From Butyrivibrio sp. (GTDB taxonomy: Bacteria > Bacillota > Clostridia > Lachnospirales > Lachnospiraceae), in assembly GCA_017535785.1 (NCBI GenBank), contig JAFXTN010000037.1, positions 124,001 through 188,000 on the forward strand: 64,000 nucleotides of DNA, read 5' to 3'. Under the pieces are notes generated by a model. That model saw only the letters and a list, made by a program, of their open reading frames with translations, did not search any database and was not told the DNA's origin. A program made the position numbers and the translations under genes. This document shows positions 59,941 through 64,000 of this stretch, piece after piece (position 1 is the first letter of the stretch; each line of letters starts with the position of its first letter).

Positions 59941-60011
59941 GCGGGTGTAGTTCAATGGTAGAACACTAGCCTTCCAAGCTAGATACGTGGGTTCGATTCC
60001 CATCACCCGCT
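59941..60011 (+). tRNA. tRNA-Gly (anticodon TCC)
   Basis: Acceptor GCGGGTG/CACCCGC and anticodon stem CTAGC/GCTAG with loop CTTCCAA identify glycine. The repeat element begins 2 nt after its 3' end. Confidence 0.95.
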
Positions 60012-60013
60012 TT

Positions 60014-60190
60014 GAGTAGAGCACTTACCGGCTGAGAGAACTTGCTGAGGTCATTTCGAAGCTAGTTCGAACGTCTTCCGTCGAGCAAAGCGAGAGCGGA
60101 AGTTCCTTTTCTTCACGAGGTTAGTGCGAACCATGGGCGAACACTTAACGAGGCTTGCCGAGTTTAGTGAGAGTCCCAGAGCAGAGCTTA
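60014..60190 (+). repeat. Intercistronic stem-loop repeat, copy 4 (inside the tRNA operon)
   Basis: The copy opens with GAGTAGAGCACTTACC directly after tRNA-Gly. Hairpin a (60038-60068) pairs GAACTTGCT with AGCTAGTTC around GAGGTCATTTCGA. A CGAGAGCGGAAGTTCC unit (60091-60106) follows, then GGTTAGTGCGAACCATGGGC. Hairpin b (60142-60169) pairs CACTTAAC with GTTTAGTG around GAGGCTTGCCGA. It ends at CCCAGAGCAGAGC. It combines modules seen separately at livG/livF and hbd/bcd, and fills the unusually long 212-nt space between tRNA-Gly and tRNA-Arg. Confidence 0.85.
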
Positions 60191-60223
60191 TCTGCATTGG
60201 CTCAATCTACTCACCTTGAACGT

Positions 60224-60297
<74 letters not shown>

Positions 60298-60378
60298 CTT
60301 ATTTTTATTAAATAGGAAGCACATTGTGTTTCTTGATAACACATGACCATGCAGTAAACCATGTGTAAACATTTACAT

Positions 60379-60453
60379 GGTGGCTATAGCGTAGTTGGTT
60401 AACGCGCCAGATTGTGGTTCTGGAGACCGAGGGTTCGAGTCCCTCTAGCCACC
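60379..60453 (+). tRNA. tRNA-His (anticodon GTG)
   Basis: Acceptor GTGGCTA/TAGCCAC with an encoded G at -1 opposite discriminator C is diagnostic for histidine. The anticodon stem is CCAGA/TCTGG with loop TTGTGGT. Confidence 0.95.
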
Positions 60454-60500
60454 CGCTTGTAATTGCTACAGCGGAATATGCTACTATGCTTTTACAACAT

Positions 60501-60572
60501 TGGGCTATCGCCAAGTGGTAAGGCACAGCACTTTGACTGCTGCATACGAGGGTTCGAATCCCGCTAGCCCAG
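60501..60572 (+). tRNA. tRNA-Gln (anticodon TTG)
   Basis: Acceptor TGGGCTA/TAGCCCA, a weak first pair typical of tRNA-Gln, and anticodon stem CAGCA/TGCTG with loop CTTTGAC. Confidence 0.94.
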
Positions 60573-60611
60573 TTAGCGTCGGATGTCTCGTCGCGTAATT
60601 ACATAATATAT

Positions 60612-60684
60612 GGGATATTAGCTCAGGTGGTAGAGCACTTGACTGTTAATCAAGTTGTCGGGGGTTCGAATCCCCCATGTCTCA
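60612..60684 (+). tRNA. tRNA-Asn (anticodon GTT)
   Basis: Acceptor GGGATAT/ATGTCTC (with two G-T pairs) and anticodon stem CTTGA/TCAAG with loop CTGTTAA. The D-arm to anticodon-stem segment GTAGAGCACTT (60630-60640) is identical to the core of the dispersed repeat. Confidence 0.92.
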
Positions 60685-60690
60685 TGATTT

Positions 60691-60719
60691 AACGCTCGAT
60701 CTTACGATCGGGCGTTTTT
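60691..60719 (+). terminator. Terminator of the tRNA operon
   Basis: AACGCTCGATC pairs with GATCGGGCGTT (one G-T pair) and is followed by TTTTTG. Confidence 0.9.
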
Positions 60720-60747
60720 GTTTAATAGGAAATTGATCACTATTACA

Positions 60748-60780
60748 TAAAAAAACCTTGAGAACATTATGTTCTCAAGG
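60748..60780 (-). terminator. Minus-strand terminator of the DUF4867 gene
   Basis: CCTTGAGAAC (60756-60765) pairs with GTTCTCAAGG (60771-60780); the minus-strand T-run is the A-run at 60748-60755. Confidence 0.9.
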
Positions 60781-60805
60781 CTTTTATGCTATATTCAGCT
60801 ACTGA

Positions 60806-61450
60806 TCATTTAAGATCGTCAGCGATATCGATGTTGATGCCTGTGATACCAACTACAGCGCCGCCCTTAGCCTCAGATGAATCAGGATGAGGAAGGAGCC
60901 ACTTGTTTGTAGCTGTAAGAAGAGCATCTTCCTTATTTGCAGGCTTGAAATCAGGCTTTCCTACGTTTGTTCCCTTAGGAAGTCCTACGAGAACCTGGAA
61001 ACCGGAATCCTTGCTTGCCTGACAAGGAGCATAGTGAAGTGCTGTTGCGTATACCTCGATCATAACTCCCTTAGGGCAAAGGAATGCTTTTACTTTGCTT
61101 GAATCGATCATGTGGTCTACGATCTCTTCTCTTTTTGCAAGAAGAAGGATGAAATCTGTAGTTCCCATGTTGATCTCGCTTGAACGATGATACTCAAGGC
61201 AGTTGAGCTTTGTGTTGTGTCCGTTGCACCATCCGAACTGCATGGGTGATCCGCCGAAAAGGCTGTTTGTGATAGCATCTGCAGCAGGAAGTGACTGAAG
61301 AGCGGGCTCTTCAGCAACATAGTCTGTTCCCTCGGGAATAGGAGTCTTGTCTCTTAAAGCCTCAAGAATCTGCTTCTTTTCTTCTTCGTAACCCTCGATG
61401 ATCCTTCCGTAGTTTGTAAACTCGGGATCTGTGACATTATATATTTTCAT
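60806..61450 (-). CDS. DUF4867 family protein
   Basis: This 214-residue cytoplasmic protein has the DUF4867 pattern: KIYNVTDPEFTNYGRIIEGY at the start, PMQFGWCNGHNTKLNCLEYH near residue 70 and a cupin-like core (MIEVYATALHYAPCQ, FQVLVGLPKGTNVGKP). Members often lie near sugar-metabolism genes and may be sugar isomerase or epimerase-like, but no function is established. AAAGGAG on the minus strand precedes the ATG, and a terminator follows its stop. Highly biased codon use suggests good expression. Confidence 0.82.
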   Translation of the reverse strand: MKIYNVTDPEFTNYGRIIEGYEEEKKQILEALRDKTPIPEGTDYVAEEPALQSLPAADAITNSLFGGSPMQFGWCNGHNTKLNCLEYHRSSEINMGTTDFILLLAKREEIVDHMIDSSKVKAFLCPKGVMIEVYATALHYAPCQASKDSGFQVLVGLPKGTNVGKPDFKPANKEDALLTATNKWLLPHPDSSEAKGGAVVGITGINIDIADDLK

Positions 61451-61587
61451 GTTTTCTCCTTTCGAACCGCAAAATGCGGTAATTGTCCCATAAAAATACG
61501 AGAATATTTCTCAAATATCATTGTAGCAAAACAAGATAGAAAGCACTAACTACTTTATGACTTAAATTTCTCAGTTTTTGCGCACAT

Positions 61588-62964
61588 TTAAACGGCGCTT
61601 TTGATGCGCTTTTTTGTGTAATACAGGTAGTATATCAGGAACAAAACCGAAGTAACGATCCATGTTATGGGATAGCTTGCTTCGACAGTCTCGACAGTCT
61701 TGAAGATCGGAAATGCGGTCAGTATCCATATAACTCTTAGTGCACATATTCCGCTTAAGGTAATGATCATCGGAACCAGAGCGGAGCCCATAGCTCTGAG
61801 TACGCCTGAGAATATCTCAACGGATATGTAAGTCACATAGAAAGGAACAAGAAACCGTACCATCTGTATTCCGATACTTATAACTTCCTCGCTGTCCTTT
61901 ATGAATATCTTAAGCAGTATCTCGCTATAGAAGTACAGAGCAGCGCTGAGCGGAATGGTGATCAGAAGCGCAATGATAAATGCATATCTGGTACTTGTCT
62001 TAACACGGTCGTATTTGCCGGCACCGAAATTCTGACCCGCAAATGTAGTGACGGAGGTTCCTATCGCATTTATCGACATCCAGAATACGACGTCGATCTT
62101 GCCGTAAGCTGCCCAAGCAGCAGAATAAGCGATACCAAGTTCATTGATCGCAGTCTGTATAAGAGCATTTGAGAAAGTATACATTGTGGACTGTATACCT
62201 GCGGGGAGACCGATCCTTATGATCTTTCCAAACATCTGTCTGTCGAATCTTATGTCAGAAACAGAAAGCTTATACATATCCTTGCTTCTTATAAGCATTA
62301 TAACTACTATAACGGCGCTTAAGAGCTGGCAAAGTATAGTTGCAACAGCGACACCGATAACGCCCATTTTGACGCTCATATAGCCCATTTTGAGGACTAC
62401 AACGAAGAAGAGATCGAGACCGACATTAGTGAAACAACTTATTATAAGAACTATCAAAGGCCTCTTTGAATCGCCGACAGCTCTTAGGATTCCGGCGCCC
62501 ATGTTGTAGACAAGGTTCGCGATCATACCAAGGAAAAAGATCCTGAGATAGATGATGGACGGTTCCTTGATCCTATCAGCTGTTTTCATGATAGAGATAA
62601 CATGTGGAGTAATGGCAAAGCCGATGATAGAAATGATCACGCCGCCTGCAAGAGCGATAGCTACAGCGGTATGAACGGCTTTCTCAACCTCTTTTTCCTG
62701 CTTAGCTCCGTAAAACTGGGCGATAACGACAGTTGCACCGGAAGAAAGACCCATAAAAAAGCCGACAAATATATTTACGATCGTAGCAGCCGATCCGCCT
62801 ACAGCAGCAAGACCGTCGGCACCGACCACATTACCTACGATGACAGCATCGACCGTGTTGTAAAATTGTTGAAAAAAAGCGCCAACCAAGAGGGTGACGA
62901 AATAGATTAGCATTCCCCTAAAAATGGGACCCTGAGTGATCAGATTGCTATTTGACTTTTGCAT
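61588..62964 (-). CDS. MATE-family multidrug/Na+ efflux transporter
   Basis: This 458-residue protein has twelve predicted helices in two related halves. It begins ITQGPIFRGMLIYFVTLLVGAFFQQFYNTVDAVIVG, with the MATE N-lobe signature, then GLSSGATVVIAQFYGAKQEKEVEKAVH near residue 75 and the second-half FAGQNFGAGKYDRVKTSTR near 310. It should export cationic compounds using Na+ or H+. GGGGAG on the minus strand precedes the ATG. The gene has no obvious operon partner. Confidence 0.93.
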   Translation of the reverse strand: MQKSNSNLITQGPIFRGMLIYFVTLLVGAFFQQFYNTVDAVIVGNVVGADGLAAVGGSAATIVNIFVGFFMGLSSGATVVIAQFYGAKQEKEVEKAVHTAVAIALAGGVIISIIGFAITPHVISIMKTADRIKEPSIIYLRIFFLGMIANLVYNMGAGILRAVGDSKRPLIVLIISCFTNVGLDLFFVVVLKMGYMSVKMGVIGVAVATILCQLLSAVIVVIMLIRSKDMYKLSVSDIRFDRQMFGKIIRIGLPAGIQSTMYTFSNALIQTAINELGIAYSAAWAAYGKIDVVFWMSINAIGTSVTTFAGQNFGAGKYDRVKTSTRYAFIIALLITIPLSAALYFYSEILLKIFIKDSEEVISIGIQMVRFLVPFYVTYISVEIFSGVLRAMGSALVPMIITLSGICALRVIWILTAFPIFKTVETVEASYPITWIVTSVLFLIYYLYYTKKRIKSAV

Positions 62965-63058
62965 GATAATCTCCCCGACTCATTGAAAAAACAATGTTGT
63001 CTGTAATAAAGAATTGTAACAAAAAAGTGGAAAGCTGTATATATGCTTTCCACTTTAC

Positions 63059-63139
63059 TGCGGATGACAGGACTTGAACCTGCACGTCGGAGACACTAGA
63101 ACCTAAATCTAGCGCGTCTGCCAATTCCGCCACATCCGC
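63059..63139 (-). tRNA. tRNA-Leu (anticodon TAG)
   Basis: Read on the minus strand, acceptor GCGGATG/CATCCGC, a long variable arm and anticodon stem CTAGA/TCTAG with loop TTTAGGT identify a class II leucine tRNA. It has its own promoter and a structured leader. Confidence 0.94.
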
Positions 63140-63141
63140 TC

Positions 63142-63165
63142 ATTGTCGCCCTTTCGGGCGACAAC
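63142..63165 (-). other. GAAA-capped hairpin in the tRNA-Leu leader
   Basis: On the minus strand TTGTCGCCC, loop GAAA and GGGCGACAA form a perfect 9-bp hairpin with a GNRA tetraloop, only about 3 nt before the mature tRNA 5' end. It would begin close to the transcription start predicted from the upstream promoter. Confidence 0.65.
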
Positions 63166-63172
63166 ATATTTG

Positions 63173-63201
63173 ATTATACATAGATTGAACTATGTTTGCA
63201 A
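63173..63201 (-). promoter_or_regulatory. Promoter of tRNA-Leu
   Basis: On the minus strand TTGCAA (63201-63196), a 17-bp spacer and TATAAT (63178-63173) form a strong promoter starting transcription near 63166. Confidence 0.8.
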
Positions 63202-63217
63202 CTGAAATTAAAGCTTT

Positions 63218-64000
63218 TTAGTTACCTGCGGCAACATCTTCAGGGATAGGAGCGGGGGCAGGTTGTCCGGGTGGTCCGGGCGGTGCCGGAGGAGCTCCAT
63301 TAGGATCTCCACCTTCTGCGGCTTGAGCAGCGGCTGCTTCTGCAGCTCTTCGCTCCATTTCGGCTCTTTCACCTGCGAGTATGCCGTCTATACCATCTTG
63401 CTGCATAAACTCATTTGTGTGGTGACAAGTGTTCGGAACTTGAACCGTGTTACCTTCTTCATCAGTTGTTGTAGTATATGCAGAGTTATCTTCAACGCCA
63501 TTTACATACAGTCTTGCAACTTCCGGTGGAGGAGCAGGGTGAGTTGCAACAACACCCTGAGTCTTAAACGGACACCATTCTGAAGCGGGACGGCCATCGA
63601 AAGCGCATATCTCGCCTTGATAGTGAACATCACAGGTTTCCGTAGGCTCTGTGCCTTCTACAAACAACTCGGTAGTGAGTGTTCCGTCGCAAACGCCGGG
63701 AATAGGAAGCTTTCCGGATTCAGAACAAACAGTTGCTTTAACCAAGCCTGATGAAGGCTGAGGGAAGTCTGATGAAGGAAGATCTTTGTGAATCTCTTCC
63801 ATTACAGCTCTCCACATTTCTTTAGAAAAGTTCTTTTCTTTTGAAGATTTAAGCTTTTCATTATTATCAAAGCCGGTCCAAGTTGTAGCTGTGTAGTAAT
63901 TGGTATATCCGGCAAACCATACGTCGTTATAATCGGATGTTGTACCTGTCTTACCTGCTATAGGAGTAGTTCCGAAATTAACCGAAGTACCGGTACCTTG
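63218..64000 (-). CDS. Class A penicillin-binding protein, C-terminal part (window-truncated)
   Basis: The frame is open to the right window edge; about 260 codons are visible. They include the transpeptidase KTGT motif (PIAGKTGTTSDYNDVWFAGYT) close to the edge, then the end of the transpeptidase fold. A C-terminal extension of about 130 residues follows, with two Cys-containing loops (CDVHYQGEICAFDG, WCPFKTQG), an Ala/Glu coil and a Pro/Gly-rich tail (PPAPPGPPGQPAPAP). This matches PBP1A-type glycosyltransferase/transpeptidases of Lachnospiraceae. The catalytic SxxK lies outside the window. Confidence 0.9.
   Translation of the reverse strand, partial: QGTGTSVNFGTTPIAGKTGTTSDYNDVWFAGYTNYYTATTWTGFDNNEKLKSSKEKNFSKEMWRAVMEEIHKDLPSSDFPQPSSGLVKATVCSESGKLPIPGVCDGTLTTELFVEGTEPTETCDVHYQGEICAFDGRPASEWCPFKTQGVVATHPAPPPEVARLYVNGVEDNSAYTTTTDEEGNTVQVPNTCHHTNEFMQQDGIDGILAGERAEMERRAAEAAAAQAAEGGDPNGAPPAPPGPPGQPAPAPIPEDVAAGN

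Noticed and set aside
62948-63133. A 61-codon minus-strand frame with MAELADALDLGSS
   Set aside because: It is the translation of tRNA-Leu, a well-known annotation artefact.

Overview
The window is 64 kb of a low-to-moderate G+C Firmicutes chromosome, most likely a butyrate-forming Lachnospiraceae close to Butyrivibrio. The strongest evidence is the gene order thl-crt-hbd-bcd-etfB-etfA (44.7-51.1 kb), strong AGGAGG-type ribosome sites, consensus sigma-A promoters and a DUF6465/DUF4867/long-HPF gene content. The genus is an inference. No rRNA, CRISPR array, prophage or transposase gene is visible.

Layout. 0-4.2 kb: the end of a membrane-anchored spermidine-synthase-like protein, two small unknown genes and a first CotH-like kinase. 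4.2-9.2 kb: a complete Liv-type branched-chain amino acid ABC transporter (binding lipoprotein, two permeases, two ATPases). 9.4-12.3 kb: a cytidylate-kinase-like protein, a probable regulated small RNA, a stand-alone 5'-3' exonuclease, PlsC and a small membrane protein. 12.3-15.3 kb (minus): an MBOAT/SGNH pair for polymer O-acylation. 15.4-20.5 kb: small proteins, a PseC-like aminotransferase, superoxide dismutase, a structured non-coding gap and a second CotH protein. 20.6-24.4 kb: a GT2-GtrA enzyme and a pantothenate/CoA cluster (panT-like ECF S-component, coaX, coaBC). 24.5-28.6 kb: glucose-1-phosphate cytidylyltransferase, a TPP carboligase and a barnase/barstar toxin-inhibitor pair. 28.6-34.2 kb: a TlpA/FeS-membrane redox pair, an SLC13-type permease, M18 aminopeptidase and an SseB protein. 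34.3-41.5 kb: a repeat-domain membrane protein, CheX-like plus CheY, an SDR reductase, a HAD phosphatase, a thioredoxin-reductase-like protein and an NlpC/P60 cell-wall hydrolase. 41.6-44.6 kb: a DnaA-box cluster, HPF and the third CotH protein. 44.7-51.1 kb: the butyrate operon. 51.2-55.0 kb: a CbiMN-CbiQ-CbiO metal transporter and a second thiolase. 55-59.7 kb: an HD-GYP response regulator, tRNA-Arg, RNA methyltransferase, an amidase-fold pseudoenzyme, RdgB and a YfcE-like phosphodiesterase. 59.8-60.7 kb: a six-tRNA operon. 60.8-64 kb: DUF4867, MATE efflux, tRNA-Leu and the C-terminus of a class A PBP.

The most unusual feature is a family of intercistronic stem-loop repeats. Six hairpins share the plan CACTT-NNN-[GAGG...CGA]-NNN-TAGTG at livG/livF, livF/9388, hbd/bcd and inside the tRNA operon, with compensatory changes in the stem. 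They are accompanied by GAGTAGAGCACTT direct repeats, CGAACCATGGG linkers and CGAGAGC-GGAA mini-hairpins, including three tandem 28-nt units between hbd and bcd. A separate three-hairpin structure fills the thl/crt gap. These elements all sit between co-transcribed genes rather than at operon ends, so they look like mRNA processing or stability elements, or a non-autonomous mobile repeat. Other notable items are a 115-nt regulated small-RNA candidate (about 10083-10200), a DnaA-box cluster far from any visible dnaA, a membrane-anchored barnase, and an amidase-like protein that has lost its zinc ligands.
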